The translations under genes were made by a program, and so were the position numbers. The notes under the pieces were generated by a model, which was given only the letters and a program-made list of their open reading frames with translations, ran no database searches and had not been told where the DNA came from. From Cryobacterium sp. Y82 (lineage in GTDB: Bacteria; Actinomycetota; Actinomycetes; Actinomycetales; Microbacteriaceae), in contig NZ_PJJJ01000033.1 in the NCBI RefSeq assembly GCF_002929495.1, positions 62,001 through 126,000 on the forward strand: a DNA stretch of 64,000 nucleotides. Direction: 5' to 3'. Positions 17,494 through 26,874 of this stretch are shown here, piece after piece; the first letter of the stretch is position 1; the number at the start of each line of letters is the position of its first letter.

Positions 17494-18122
17494 CTAGGTG
17501 CGCCAAGGTGGATCAGTGCTGGGGGTGTTGGCGCCGGTCGCGGTGGCGACGAGGGCACGTTCCACGTGGTCGAGGTCGTCCTGCAGGACTTTCCCGTGCA
17601 GCGCGGTGAGGGTGGCCGCGATAATTTCGGCCGACTCCATGCCGAGGTCGCCGCTCTCCAGTCCGTCGGCAATAACCGGGTAGCGGGCCGGCACCGGTAA
17701 GCCGAGCGGCGTGCGTTCCACCGCAGTCTCGCCGAGCTTCAGGCGACGTTTGGCTTCGCGGGCGGAGATGCCGGCGAGTTGGGTGATGAATTCGACCCGG
17801 TTGCGGCATCCGTTCTTGTAGGCGAGCGAGCCGGTGCCGAGGTCGGTTTCGGCCCGGACCCGATGTCGGTGGTGGCTCGTACGCTTAACATTCGTACAGA
17901 GGCACCATCAACCTTGCGACCGAGACCCTCAAGGGCCGCCAGCACCGCGACGGCTTCGGTGTCGTCAAGCTGACCAAACCGAACCCCGTCCAACGGCGCA
18001 GCCAGAATTGCACCGGCCTGGGCAATCGCCGCCACCCGGAAATTCTCGGGTTCCGGCAGGGAGTCGGATGCGGCGGGCGGGGCGGTGAGGGTCCTGGCGG
18101 CGGTGCCTCCTTCACCCCCCAA
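17494..18122 (-). pseudogene. DUF222-domain (HNH endonuclease family) remnant, frameshifted and truncated
   Basis: Minus-strand reading gives the DUF222 pattern in two frames. The first part (VAVLAALEGLGRKVDGASVRML, read in segments, ending near 17860) continues in another frame as LAYKNGCRNRVEFITQLAG, then ISAREAKRRLKLGE, PLGLPVPARYPVIADGL and AEIIAATLTALHGKVL, stopping at 17494. The family then normally runs on for some 200 more residues to an HNH domain, which is missing. At the 5' side a GAAGGAGG ribosome site is present at about 18105 but no ATG or GTG follows at proper distance. Such multi-copy genes are common in actinobacteria; this copy is dead. Confidence 0.82.
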
Positions 18123-18505
18123 TTATACTGCGAATTGGTCTCTAAGGCGAGAGAATCTCAGCATTATGCTGACGGAATCACAAAGGTTTCTACGACCCTT
18201 AAGAGCTCGGGATCGGTTTGCTCGCGCACGCCCGAAGCCACCATGTGCGGAGGAAACCGCGCTCAAGCACGTTGCTTTGGCCCCATTTTCACTCACCGTC
18301 ACCGTCACCATCGCCGAAGCCGTGGCAAGTGGCGCAGTAACAGACGACTAAGGAATCTCCATGCGAGTAACCAAGTCAATGCCGCTCTGCTCGAAAAAAT
18401 CACTGCAATGGATACGCGTCTGGCCGCAATCGAGCGCACCCTGAGCGAGGTCGGCTGACCTCAAAGGCTGCACGGTACGTGGGGGAGCGCATCTCGGCGC
18501 CCGCG
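18123..18505 (+). other. Decayed stretch between DUF222 remnant and proS; possible small broken gene
   Basis: About 380 bp with no convincing intact gene. Two overlapping frames carry protein-like pieces: FSLTVTVTIAEAVASG (about 18288-18335) and, in the next frame, VNAALLEKITAMDTRLAAIE (about 18381-18440), a coiled-coil-like tail ending at 18458. Together they may be what is left of a small membrane protein with a cytoplasmic helix after a frameshift. The region is less GC-rich than its flanks. Confidence is low. Confidence 0.3.
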
Positions 18506-18511
18506 TAAGGT
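18506..18511 (+). promoter_or_regulatory. -10 box (TAAGGT) for proS
   Basis: TAAGGT, six bases (AGACGG), then GTG 18518; no ribosome site, so leaderless translation is likely. Confidence 0.6.
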
Positions 18512-18517
18512 AGACGG

Positions 18518-20281
18518 GTGCCTACACGTCTCTCCAACTACTTTCTCCGTACTCTCCGCGAAGACCCCTCCGACGCTGAGGTGACCAGTCACCGCCTGCT
18601 CGTGCGGGCCGGCTACATTCGTCGCCAGGCCCCGGGTATTTTCGCCTGGCTGCCGCTCGGCCTGCGGGTGAAAGCCAAAGTGGAGCGCATCATCCGTGAA
18701 GAGATGACCGCCGCTGGCGCGCACGAGGTTCACTTTCCGGCCCTGCTGCCGCGCGAACCCTATGAAGTGACCGGCCGCTGGGACGAATACGGCGAAGGGC
18801 TTTTTCGCCTGAAAGACCGCAAGGGTTCCGACATGCTGCTCGCGCCGACCCACGAAGAGGTCTTCGCGCTGCTGGTGAAAGACCTGTACAGCAGCTACAA
18901 AGACCTGCCGCTGTCGATCTATCAGATCCAGGACAAATACCGCGATGAGGCCCGCTCGCGGGGCGGACTGCTGCGCGGCCGCGAGTTCACGATGAAAGAT
19001 GCCTACTCCTTCGACCACACCGACGCCGGCCTCGACGTCAGCTACCAGCTGCAGCGCGACGCCTACGAACGCATCTTCACCCGATTCGGCCTCGACTACG
19101 AGATCGTGCAAGCGGATGCCGGCGCGATGGGTGGGTCCAAGAGCGAAGAGTTTCTGCACCCCACCCCCGTCGGCGAGGACACCTTCGTGCGGAGCGCCGG
19201 CGGTTACGCGGCCAACATCGAGGCGTTTCGCACGCTCGTTCCGGCCGACAGAGATTTCAGCGCACTGCCAGCCGCGCAGGTCTTCGACACCCCGAACACC
19301 CCGACCATCCAGACGCTGGTCGACAAGGCCAACTCCGAACACCCCCGCCCCGACGGCCGGGTGTGGACAGCAGCGGACACGCTCAAGAACGTCGTGCTCG
19401 CGCTCACCAGCCTCGACGGCACGCGTGAACTGATTGCGATCGGCGTTCCCGGCGACCGCGACGTCGACCTCAAGCGTGTCGAGGTGGCCTTCGCGCCCGC
19501 CGAGGTTGAGGCCGCCAACGAGGGCGATTTCGCCAAGAACCCCGGGCTGGTCAAGGGCTACATCGGCCCGTGGAGCGTTGGCGGCGCCGTGCTCGGCACG
19601 AAATCGACCACCGGCATCCGTTTTCTGGTCGACCCTCGCGTCGTTGCCGGCACCGAGTGGATCACCGGCGCCAACGAAGACAATCGCCACGTGTTCGGCC
19701 TCGTCGCCGGCCGTGACTTCGCGATCGACGATGTGGTCGAGTCCTCCGACGTGCGCGCCGGCGACCCGGCCCCCGATGGCTCCGGCCCGGTCGAACTTAT
19801 TCGCGGCATGGAAATTGGGCACGTGTTTCAGCTCGGCCGCAAGTACGCCGAGGTTCTCGGACTCAAGGTTCTCGACGAGAACGGCAAGCTGGTCACGGTC
19901 ACGATGGGCTCATACGGCATCGGCGTCACCCGCATCCTCGCGGTCATCGCCGAACTCAACAACGACGCAAAGGGCCTGATCTGGCCCGAAGCGGTAACCC
20001 CCTTCGACGTGCACGTGATCGCCACCGGCCGGGACGAGATCGTCTTCGACACCTCTGAGGCGGTCGTCGCCGCGATCGAAGCCACGGGTCGCGAGGTGCT
20101 TTACGACGACCGCCGCAAGGTCTCGCCCGGCGTCAAGTTCGGTGACGCCGAGCTCATCGGCGTTCCGTGGATCGTCATCGTCGGCCGGGGAGCCGCCGAC
20201 GGCATCGTCGAACTGTGGAACCGCCGTACCGGCGATCGCGAGCAGGTTGACGTCGCCGACGTCGCCAAGCACTTCGCCTAA
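18518..20281 (+). CDS. proS: Prolyl-tRNA synthetase (bacterial type)
   Basis: Charges tRNA-Pro with proline; class II synthetase of 587 residues. Motif 2 region reads [21 protein letters not shown] ([17 protein letters not shown]), and KDAYSFD follows; the insertion (editing) domain occupies about residues 225-400, which marks the bacterial rather than the archaeal type. The C-terminal anticodon domain contains [12 protein letters not shown]. The position before nusA-infB is conserved in actinobacteria. The start is GTG 18518, since [15 protein letters not shown] is the expected N-terminus and the promoter box abuts it. Confidence 0.96.
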   Translation: MPTRLSNYFLRTLREDPSDAEVTSHRLLVRAGYIRRQAPGIFAWLPLGLRVKAKVERIIREEMTAAGAHEVHFPALLPREPYEVTGRWDEYGEGLFRLKDRKGSDMLLAPTHEEVFALLVKDLYSSYKDLPLSIYQIQDKYRDEARSRGGLLRGREFTMKDAYSFDHTDAGLDVSYQLQRDAYERIFTRFGLDYEIVQADAGAMGGSKSEEFLHPTPVGEDTFVRSAGGYAANIEAFRTLVPADRDFSALPAAQVFDTPNTPTIQTLVDKANSEHPRPDGRVWTAADTLKNVVLALTSLDGTRELIAIGVPGDRDVDLKRVEVAFAPAEVEAANEGDFAKNPGLVKGYIGPWSVGGAVLGTKSTTGIRFLVDPRVVAGTEWITGANEDNRHVFGLVAGRDFAIDDVVESSDVRAGDPAPDGSGPVELIRGMEIGHVFQLGRKYAEVLGLKVLDENGKLVTVTMGSYGIGVTRILAVIAELNNDAKGLIWPEAVTPFDVHVIATGRDEIVFDTSEAVVAAIEATGREVLYDDRRKVSPGVKFGDAELIGVPWIVIVGRGAADGIVELWNRRTGDREQVDVADVAKHFA

Positions 20282-20294
20282 ACGACCTCATCGA

Positions 20295-20335
20295 GAGCGG
20301 ATGCTGCCGGCTGGCTGAGCCGGCAGCATCCGCTC
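20295..20335 (+). terminator. 16-bp perfect inverted repeat after proS, built from two GCGGATGC octamers
   Basis: Arms at 20295-20310 (GAGCGGATGCTGCCGG) and 20320-20335 are exact reverse complements with a 9-base loop. It lies 14 bp after the proS stop and has no T-run, so it would be a non-canonical terminator or an mRNA 3' stabiliser. Each arm contains the octamer that recurs through the window. Confidence 0.7.
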
Positions 20336-20464
20336 TGCAGCGAACCCGCCAAGACGGGCCGAGCCAGGGGGAGTGGGTGACGGGCCGCCGCAGATTCGGG
20401 TACCGTAGTATGCAGCCCGCTGCGCGGTTTCGCGGCGGCAAGATCTGAATAGAGGAGGCCGGCC

Positions 20465-21502
20465 ATGGACATCGACCTCAGTGTTTTGCGGCTACTGGAG
20501 CGCGAAAAAGAGATTCCCTTTGAGGAACTCGTACAAATCATTGAACAGGCGATTCTGACCGCCTATGTCAAGCACATCCAGCAGGATGTGACCAAGCTTG
20601 AAGCTTCGAAGATTGCCGACGCCACTCACCCCGGTCAGGAAGTCCCCGACGCGCGCGTCGTTCTGGACCGCAAGACCGGGCACGTCGACATCTACATCCC
20701 CGAGCACGATGATGAGGGCAACGTCATCGGCGAAGCCATCGACAACCCGACCGACTTTGGTCGTATCGCCGCCTTCGCCGCCAAGCAGGTCATCAACCAG
20801 CGTCTGCGCGACCTGGCCGACGACGCTGTGCTCGGCGAATTCAAGGGCCGCGAGGGTGACATCGTTGCCGGAATCATCCAGCAGGGCCCGAATCCGCGCA
20901 TGATCCACGTCGACCTCGGTACGATCGAAGCGATCATGCCCCCCGAGGAGCAGGTTCCCACCGAGAGCTATGTGCACGGCGCGCGCATTCGCGTATTCGT
21001 CACGGCCGTCGGTCGCGGACTCAAGGGCCCGCAGATCACCGTGTCGCGTACGCACCCGTCGCTCGTGCGTAAGTTGTTCGCACTCGAGGTGCCCGAGATC
21101 GCCAGTGGAGTCGTCGAGATCGTCTCGCTCGCCCGCGAAGCTGGCCACCGCACCAAGATCGCCGTGCGCGCCACGGAGCCCGGCGTCAACGCGAAGGGTG
21201 CTTGTATCGGAGAGCTCGGCCAGCGCGTACGCGCCGTGACCGTTGAGCTCAACAACGAAAAAATTGATATTGTCGACTTTTCGCCCGACCTCGCCACCTT
21301 CGTCGCGAGCGCCCTGTCGCCGGCCAAGGTGACGAGCGCCTACGTGATCGACGAGTCGATCAAGGCCGTGCGTGCCCTCGTTCCCGACTACCAGCTGTCG
21401 CTCGCGATCGGCAAGGAGGGCCAGAATGCCCGCCTCGCAGCCAAGCTGACCGGTGCGAAAATCGACATCCAGCCGGACAGCATTCTGGAGGATGCTGAAT
21501 AG
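20465..21502 (+). CDS. nusA: Transcription termination/antitermination factor NusA
   Basis: RNA-polymerase-associated factor of 345 residues with the N-terminal polymerase-binding domain (1-105), an S1 domain (about 110-185, GDIVAGIIQQG) and two KH domains (GVNAKGACIGELGQRVRAV and LSLAIGKEGQNARLAAKLTG); no C-terminal acidic repeats, as is normal in actinobacteria. A GAGGAGG ribosome site precedes ATG 20465. It heads nusA-ylxR-infB. The rimP gene that usually precedes nusA is not in the 180 bp after proS. Confidence 0.96.
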   Translation: MDIDLSVLRLLEREKEIPFEELVQIIEQAILTAYVKHIQQDVTKLEASKIADATHPGQEVPDARVVLDRKTGHVDIYIPEHDDEGNVIGEAIDNPTDFGRIAAFAAKQVINQRLRDLADDAVLGEFKGREGDIVAGIIQQGPNPRMIHVDLGTIEAIMPPEEQVPTESYVHGARIRVFVTAVGRGLKGPQITVSRTHPSLVRKLFALEVPEIASGVVEIVSLAREAGHRTKIAVRATEPGVNAKGACIGELGQRVRAVTVELNNEKIDIVDFSPDLATFVASALSPAKVTSAYVIDESIKAVRALVPDYQLSLAIGKEGQNARLAAKLTGAKIDIQPDSILEDAE

Positions 21503-21510
21503 GGGGTACG

Positions 21511-21768
21511 ATGGAACCCGTTAGAACGTGTATTGGCTGCCGTTCGCGCGCCCCTCGATCCTCACTTTTGCGGATCGTTGCTGGGAAATCAGAAATTGTA
21601 GTGGATGAAACCGCCACAATCCCCGGTAGAGGTGCGTGGCTGCATGCCCGTGAAGCGTGCTTTCAGGATGCCGTAAGGCGACACGCTTTTGGGCGTGCTT
21701 TTCGTGTGACCGGGTCACTGGACGCGAAACAACTAGAGAACAGGCTGAATTGGCTTATGGATAACTAA
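21511..21768 (+). CDS. ylxR: YlxR family RNA-binding protein
   Basis: Small basic protein of 85 residues (DUF448) between nusA and infB. The signature RTCIGCRSRAPRSSLLRIV is at the N-terminus and GRGAWLHARE in the middle. The family binds RNA and has been linked to regulation of RNase P and other functions in some bacteria; its exact role here is unknown. It begins 8 bp after nusA and is co-transcribed. Confidence 0.92.
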   Translation: MEPVRTCIGCRSRAPRSSLLRIVAGKSEIVVDETATIPGRGAWLHAREACFQDAVRRHAFGRAFRVTGSLDAKQLENRLNWLMDN

Positions 21769-21844
21769 TGAGCGGCTCGAAATGAGACCCGTCCGTTACT
21801 AACGGTCTGCCCCTTTCCGGGTGCAGACCCGGAACAGGAGAATT

Positions 21845-24703
21845 GTGGCTGCGAAACCACGCGTACACGAGATTGCTACCGAGCTCGGAGTCGACAGCAA
21901 GGTAGCCCTTGCTAAATTGAAAGAAATGGGCGAGTTCGTCAAGGGACCGTCCTCCAGCGTTGAACCACCCGTAGCGCGTCGCCTTCGCGCGGCTCTCGAA
22001 GCGGAAAGCGCCGCCGCCAAGGCTGCCGCTCCCGCTGCTGGTGCTGTCGTTGGTGCTGCCACTACGGCAACGCCCGCGCGCCCGAGCCACGGCGCCAAGC
22101 CCGGTGCTCGTCCCGGCCCCAAGCCCGCTGCTGAACCGGTAGCCCCGGTTGTGGCCGAGGCTGTCCCGGCAGCGGATGCCGCGCCTCTTCCGGTCGCGCC
22201 GCTGACCGTGGCCGAGCGCCAGGCGCAGGCCACCGAGAAGGCTGCTGCTGCCCAGAAGGCTGCCGCTGTCGACCAGGCCGCCGCAGCTGATGCCGCCGAC
22301 AAGCCCGGCACCCACACCCCCGAAGCGAAGGCCACGGAAGGATCGGCTACGCCGGTCAAGCCCGGCATGCCTCGCCCCGGAGCTGCACGACCGGGTAACA
22401 ACCCGTTCGCCAGCAACCAGGGAATGGGCCAGCGGCCAACCCAGCCGCCGCGTCCGGGTAACAACCCGTTCGCGAGTGCGCAGGGAATGGGCCAGCGTCC
22501 CGCGACACCTACCCCGAGCAACATTCCGCGCCCTCCCGCACCTCGTCCGGGCGCACCTCGTCCCGGCGGACCCGGCCAGGCTGCACGCCCGACCGGTTTC
22601 GGTCAGCGTCCAGGCGCATTCCAGCGCCCGGGCGGCGCTCCGGGTGGGGCCGGTGCCGCACGCCCCGGATTCACTCGTCCAGGCGCTCCCGCCGGAGCTC
22701 CCGGCTTCGGTCCGCCCCGCCCTGCCGGCGGTGGCGGTGGAGCCGGTCGCGGTCGCGGCCCGGGCGGTGGCACTGCTGGTGCCTTCGGTCGCGGTGGCGG
22801 CAAGAACAAGGCGCGCAAGTCGAAGCGCACGAAGAGAGCAGAGTTCGAACTGCGCGAGGCCCCGTCGCTGGGTGGAGTATCCGTACCCCGCGGCGACGGT
22901 GGAACCGTTGTTCGTCTTCGTCGCGGAGCGTCCATCACGGACTTCGCCGACAAGATCGACGCGAGTCCTGGAAACCTCGTTACAGTATTGTTCCACCTCG
23001 GTGAAATGGCCACGGCAACGGAGTCCCTCGACGAGGCAACGTTCGATGTGCTTGGCAGCGAGCTCGGCTACAAAATTCAGATGGTCTCTCCCGATGACGA
23101 AGACCGTGAGCTGCTGCTCGCGTTCGACATCGACATCGACCAGGAACTCGAAGACGAAACCGATGAAGACCTCGAGATTCGTCCTCCCGTCGTCACCGTC
23201 ATGGGTCACGTCGACCACGGTAAGACCGCGCTTCTTGACGCGATCCGTAACGCCAAGGTCGCCGAGGGTGAAGCTGGTGGCATCACGCAGCACATTGGTG
23301 CCTACCAGATCATCACCGAGCACGAGGGTATTGATCGCGCGATGACCTTCATTGACACACCGGGCCACGAGGCGTTCACCGCCATGCGTGCTCGTGGTGC
23401 GCAGGTCACCGACATCGCCATTCTCGTGGTTGCCGCCGATGACGGCATCATGCCGCAGACGATTGAGGCGCTCAACCACGCCCAGGCCGCTAACGTGCCG
23501 ATCGTGGTTGCTGTGAACAAGATCGACAAGCCCGGCGCCAACCCGCAGAAGGTGCGTCAGCAGCTCACTGAATTTGGCCTCGTCGCCGAAGAGTACGGCG
23601 GAGACGTCATGTTCGTCGACGTATCGGCCAAGAACAAGACCGGCATCCAGGAAATCCTTGACGCCGTGCTCCTGGTCGCCGACGCCGGACTCGACATGCG
23701 CTCCAACCCGAACAAGGACGCCCGTGGTGTCGCCATCGAGGCCCGCCTCGACAAGGGCCGCGGCGCGGTGGCAACCGTTCTCATTCAGTCCGGAACGCTG
23801 CGCGTGGGAGACTCCATTGTCGCCGGAACGGCCTACGGCCGCGTTCGTGCGATGGCCGACGAAAACGGTGTTGCCGTTCTTGCCGCCACACCGTCTCGCG
23901 CCGTTCAGGTACAGGGTCTCTCGAGCGTTCCCCGCGCCGGCGACACCTTCCTCGTCATCGAGGAAGACCGCACAGCCCGTCAGATCGCCGAGAAGCGTGA
24001 AGCCGCCGAGCGCAACGCCCTGCTGGCCAAGGCTCGCAAGCGCATCAGCCTCGAAGACTTCACCCGTGCCCTCGAAGAGGGCAAGGTCGAGTCGCTCAAC
24101 CTCATCATCAAGGGTGACGTTTCCGGTGCCGTTGAGGCGCTGGAAGAGTCGCTGCTCAAGATCGAGGTCGACGATTCGGTTCAGCTGCGCATCATCCACC
24201 GTGGTGTCGGTGCGGTCACGGAGAGCGACGTCAACCTCGCCACCGTCGACAACGCCATCATCATCGGGTTCAACGTTCGCCCCGACACGAAGGCCCGCGA
24301 GCGTGCCGCTCGCGAAGGCGTCGACGTGCGGTTCTACTCCGTCATCTACTCCGCCCTCGAGGACATCGAGAATTCCCTCAAGGGAATGCTCAAGCCCGAG
24401 TACGAAGAGATCCAGAGTGGTATCGCCGAAATTCGCGAGGTCTTCAGCTCGTCGAAGTTCGGAAACGTCGCCGGTGTCATCGTGCGCTCGGGTACCATCA
24501 CCCGAAATGCCAAGGCTCGCGTTATTCGCGAGGGCATCGTGGTGGGGGACAACCTGGGCATCGAGTCGCTGCGTCGCTTCAAGGACGATGTCACCGAGGT
24601 CCGTACGGACTTCGAGTGTGGTATCGGACTGGGCAAGTTCAACGACATCCGAATTGGCGATGAGATTGAGACCATCGAAATGAAGGAAAAGCCGCGCGTC
24701 TAA
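21845..24703 (+). CDS. infB: Translation initiation factor IF-2
   Basis: GTPase that delivers fMet-tRNA to the 30S subunit. Of 952 residues, the first 360 or so are the variable N-terminal part: a short IF2-N helix domain ([14 protein letters not shown]), an Ala/Pro-rich stretch and Pro-Gly-Arg-rich repeats. The G domain follows with [12 protein letters not shown] (G1), [11 protein letters not shown] (G3) and NKIDKPGA (G4), then the EF-Tu-like and fMet-binding domains. The start is GTG 21845 after CAGGAGAATT; an in-frame ATG at 21821 lies upstream but has no support as IF-2 begins AAKPRVHE. Third gene of the nusA unit. Confidence 0.96.
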   Translation: MAAKPRVHEIATELGVDSKVALAKLKEMGEFVKGPSSSVEPPVARRLRAALEAESAAAKAAAPAAGAVVGAATTATPARPSHGAKPGARPGPKPAAEPVAPVVAEAVPAADAAPLPVAPLTVAERQAQATEKAAAAQKAAAVDQAAAADAADKPGTHTPEAKATEGSATPVKPGMPRPGAARPGNNPFASNQGMGQRPTQPPRPGNNPFASAQGMGQRPATPTPSNIPRPPAPRPGAPRPGGPGQAARPTGFGQRPGAFQRPGGAPGGAGAARPGFTRPGAPAGAPGFGPPRPAGGGGGAGRGRGPGGGTAGAFGRGGGKNKARKSKRTKRAEFELREAPSLGGVSVPRGDGGTVVRLRRGASITDFADKIDASPGNLVTVLFHLGEMATATESLDEATFDVLGSELGYKIQMVSPDDEDRELLLAFDIDIDQELEDETDEDLEIRPPVVTVMGHVDHGKTALLDAIRNAKVAEGEAGGITQHIGAYQIITEHEGIDRAMTFIDTPGHEAFTAMRARGAQVTDIAILVVAADDGIMPQTIEALNHAQAANVPIVVAVNKIDKPGANPQKVRQQLTEFGLVAEEYGGDVMFVDVSAKNKTGIQEILDAVLLVADAGLDMRSNPNKDARGVAIEARLDKGRGAVATVLIQSGTLRVGDSIVAGTAYGRVRAMADENGVAVLAATPSRAVQVQGLSSVPRAGDTFLVIEEDRTARQIAEKREAAERNALLAKARKRISLEDFTRALEEGKVESLNLIIKGDVSGAVEALEESLLKIEVDDSVQLRIIHRGVGAVTESDVNLATVDNAIIIGFNVRPDTKARERAAREGVDVRFYSVIYSALEDIENSLKGMLKPEYEEIQSGIAEIREVFSSSKFGNVAGVIVRSGTITRNAKARVIREGIVVGDNLGIESLRRFKDDVTEVRTDFECGIGLGKFNDIRIGDEIETIEMKEKPRV
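22391..22500 (+). repeat. 63-bp direct repeat inside infB encoding [15 protein letters not shown]
   Basis: Two copies start at 22391 and 22454 (CCGGGTAACAACCCGTTCG in both), encoding [15 protein letters not shown] and [15 protein letters not shown], 21 residues apart. GNNPFA repeats are characteristic of actinobacterial IF-2. Confidence 0.8.
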
Positions 24704-24717
24704 CGTTGGTTTTGGGG

Positions 24718-24741
24718 GTCGGACTTCTCACGAAGTCCGAC
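24718..24741 (+). terminator. Inverted repeat after infB
   Basis: GTCGGACTTC and GAAGTCCGAC form a perfect 10-bp stem with a 4-base loop (TCAC), 14 bp after the infB stop. Only a short TT follows, so it is a weak terminator or a processing hairpin. The next 195 bp, to rbfA, show no gene. Confidence 0.65.
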
Positions 24742-24937
24742 TTCCGCATTGGGTCGGGTCTTCGCAATTTTCCCCCAGAATGGAAAGAGCAGGGACCCTT
24801 ACCCCGACAACCTGCCGTGCATATTAACAGCGCGGAAAATTTGCTCCGACCCTCAGCTGGTTGGCAGCATCCGTTTAACTCGGTGAAAAAGTACAGAACG
24901 GCCGGGGGCTTCGGCGCCCGCTAACAAGGAGTGAGTC

Positions 24938-25423
24938 ATGGCAGATCCGGAACGCGCCAGAAAAATGGCGGACCGCATTAAAGTCATCATCGCCAAGCGA
25001 CTGGAACGCGGCCTGCGCGATCCTCGGCTCGGGTTCGTGACCATCACCGACGTTAAGGTCACCGGGGATCTACAGCACGCCTCGGTGTTCTACACGGTCT
25101 ATGGCTCGATCGAGGAACGCACCGACAGTGCAGCCGCGCTGAAGGCTGCAACGGGCCTCATGCGCAGCGAGGTCGGCAAGAACATCACCGCCCGGCTTAC
25201 ACCGTCGATCGAGTTCATCGCGGATGGCATCCCCGAGAACGCGGCGTTGATCGACGACCTGCTGCGTGAAGCACACGACCGCGATACCGCGACCGAGGAC
25301 GGCAAGGGCACGGCCACCTACGCCGGCGAAGCAGACCCGTACAAGAAGCCGCGCGAATACGACCTCGAAGACGACGACGAAGACGACGACGAGTCTGACG
25401 TCGATAGGACCGCGAAGCACTAG
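24938..25423 (+). CDS. rbfA: 30S ribosome-binding factor A
   Basis: Single KH-like domain protein of 161 residues that matures 16S rRNA 5' end and is needed in the cold. Family stretches are MADPERARKMADRIKVIIA at the N-terminus, RLGFVTITDVKVTGDLQHA and RLTPSIEFIADGI. The C-terminal 40 residues are an acidic tail (EDDDEDDDESD) beyond the domain, seen in many actinobacterial RbfA proteins. A AAGGAG site precedes ATG 24938. It follows infB after 234 bp, so it may have its own promoter. Confidence 0.94.
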   Translation: MADPERARKMADRIKVIIAKRLERGLRDPRLGFVTITDVKVTGDLQHASVFYTVYGSIEERTDSAAALKAATGLMRSEVGKNITARLTPSIEFIADGIPENAALIDDLLREAHDRDTATEDGKGTATYAGEADPYKKPREYDLEDDDEDDDESDVDRTAKH

Positions 25424-25441
25424 CACAACCGCCAGATATAC

Positions 25442-25513
25442 CGACCGGGCCCGGGCCCGGAAAGTGGGCCCATGATAGAACGTGGGCCCGGTTTCCGGGC
25501 CTGGGCCCGGTCG
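25442..25513. terminator. Bidirectional GGGCCC-rich hairpin between rbfA and folA
   Basis: Arms at 25442-25463 and 25492-25513 (22 bp, one mismatch, ending GGAAA and TTTCC) enclose a 28-base loop that itself holds two GTGGGCCC copies. It lies between convergent genes (rbfA ends 25423, folA ends 25519), so it can serve both directions. Five GGGCCC palindromes occur within 70 bp. Confidence 0.75.
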
Positions 25514-25518
25514 CAGTC

Positions 25519-26025
25519 TTAGGGGGCGGCCGTGGGGGACCGCTCGTAGCGGGTGAAACGGTAGGGGAGCGCGGTGCTGGAGCTGAGCCATCCGTTTGGC
25601 GGATCTGTGCTGACCTGGGTCCAGGTAGTGTCGAGGGTCGGCGCGAGGGTATCACCGTCGATCGAGGCGTCGATCTCGGTCACCGCGAGCACGTCGGCGT
25701 GGGGCAGCGCAAGCCGGTAGATCTCGGCGCCGCCGATCACCCAGACCGGCCCCTCGGCCAGCGCGAGCGCATCATGGAAATTGTGGGCAGCGGATGCCCC
25801 CTCCGCGGCCCAGCCCTGCTGCCGGGTGACCACGATGTTCTGCCGGCCAGGCAAGGGTCGAAAACGCGCCGGCAGCGAATCCCAGGTGCGACGCCCCATG
25901 ATGACGGCCCCGCCCGCGGTGACGGAACGAAAATGGGCGAGGTCCTCCGGGAGGTGCCAGGGCATGAGCCCGTCGGCTCCGATCACACCGTTCACCGTCT
26001 GGGCCCAGATCAAGCCAAGTTTCAT
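25519..26025 (-). CDS. folA: Dihydrofolate reductase
   Basis: Reduces dihydrofolate to tetrahydrofolate with NADPH; 168 residues. Motifs: [26 protein letters not shown] at the N-terminus (read in parts, with substrate-binding Trp and acidic residue), [20 protein letters not shown], and [13 protein letters not shown]. The start chosen is ATG 26025, which overlaps the thyA stop (ATGA); a longer frame to 26217 lies inside thyA and is not part of the protein. It is coupled with thyA, whose reaction makes the dihydrofolate. Confidence 0.95.
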   Translation of the reverse strand: MKLGLIWAQTVNGVIGADGLMPWHLPEDLAHFRSVTAGGAVIMGRRTWDSLPARFRPLPGRQNIVVTRQQGWAAEGASAAHNFHDALALAEGPVWVIGGAEIYRLALPHADVLAVTEIDASIDGDTLAPTLDTTWTQVSTDPPNGWLSSSTALPYRFTRYERSPTAAP

Positions 26026-26843
26026 ACCGCGACCGCGCCCTTGATAGCGGGGTGGTGCTGGTAGTTCTCGAGCACGAGGTCGTCGTACTCGTAGTCGAAC
26101 AGGCTCGAGCGCCCCGGCTTGACGCGCAGGGTGGGGCAGGGGAACGGGCTGCGGGAGAGCTGCTCGGTGACCTGCTCGACGTGGTTGTCGTAGATGTGGC
26201 AGTCGCCGCCGGTCCAAACGAACTCGCCGAGCTCGAGGCCGGCCTGTTCGGCGACGAGCTGGGTGAGCAGGGCGTAGCTGGCGATGTTAAACGGCACGCC
26301 GAGAAAGAGATCGGCGCTGCGCTGGTAGAGCTGGCAGGACAGCTTGCCGTCGGCAACGTAGAACTGGAACAGGGCGTGGCAGGGCGCGAGGGCCATGTGG
26401 GGCAGATCTGCCACGTTCCAGGCCGAGACGATCATGCGCCTCGAGTCGGGGTCGGTGCGGAGGGTGTCGAGCACCTGGCTGATCTGGTCGATGGTCTCGC
26501 CGCCGGGGGTGGGCCAGGAGCGCCACTGCACGCCGTAGACCGGACCGAGTTCGCCGTTGTCGTCGGCCCACTCGTTCCAGATGCGCACGCCCTTTTCCTG
26601 CAGCCAGGTCACGTTGGAGTCGCCGCGAAGAAACCAGAGCAGTTCGTAGGCGATCGACGCGAAATGCACTCGTTTGGTGGTCACGAGCGGAAAACCGGCG
26701 GCCAGGTCGAAGCGAAGCTGGCGGCCGAACACGCTGCGGGTGCCGGTTCCGGTGCGGTCGTCCTTTCGAGCGCCGTTCTCGAGGGTGTCGCGGAGAAGCG
26801 CTGAATACTGGGCATCGGCAGCAAAAGAAGTGGTTTCGGTCAC
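26022..26843 (-). CDS. thyA: Thymidylate synthase
   Basis: Methylates dUMP to dTMP with methylene-tetrahydrofolate; 273 residues. The nucleophile cysteine lies in [12 protein letters not shown] (about residue 155), the phosphate-binding arginines in [15 protein letters not shown], and [19 protein letters not shown] is the nucleotide-specificity region. The start is GTG 26843 with a TACGAT box six bases upstream. It forms a unit with folA, giving both halves of the thymidylate-folate cycle. Confidence 0.96.
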   Translation of the reverse strand: MTETTSFAADAQYSALLRDTLENGARKDDRTGTGTRSVFGRQLRFDLAAGFPLVTTKRVHFASIAYELLWFLRGDSNVTWLQEKGVRIWNEWADDNGELGPVYGVQWRSWPTPGGETIDQISQVLDTLRTDPDSRRMIVSAWNVADLPHMALAPCHALFQFYVADGKLSCQLYQRSADLFLGVPFNIASYALLTQLVAEQAGLELGEFVWTGGDCHIYDNHVEQVTEQLSRSPFPCPTLRVKPGRSSLFDYEYDDLVLENYQHHPAIKGAVAV

Positions 26844-26849
26844 CGGTCA

Positions 26850-26855
26850 ATCGTA
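26850..26855 (-). promoter_or_regulatory. -10 box (TACGAT) for thyA-folA
   Basis: TACGAT on the minus strand lies six bases from GTG 26843 with no ribosome site: leaderless-type spacing. Confidence 0.55.
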
Positions 26856-26874
26856 CGCGGGGAAGACGGGGCGG

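Noticed and set aside
21755..24199. Long open frame (over 800 codons) on the minus strand opposite infB
   Set aside because: It is the antisense of a clear IF-2 gene; the GC-rich third positions keep the opposite strand open. Composition is Gly/Arg/Val-rich without any domain.
25445..25510. GGGCCC series as a CRISPR or tandem repeat
   Set aside because: The repeats are too short and are explained by one large hairpin; no spacers of even length.
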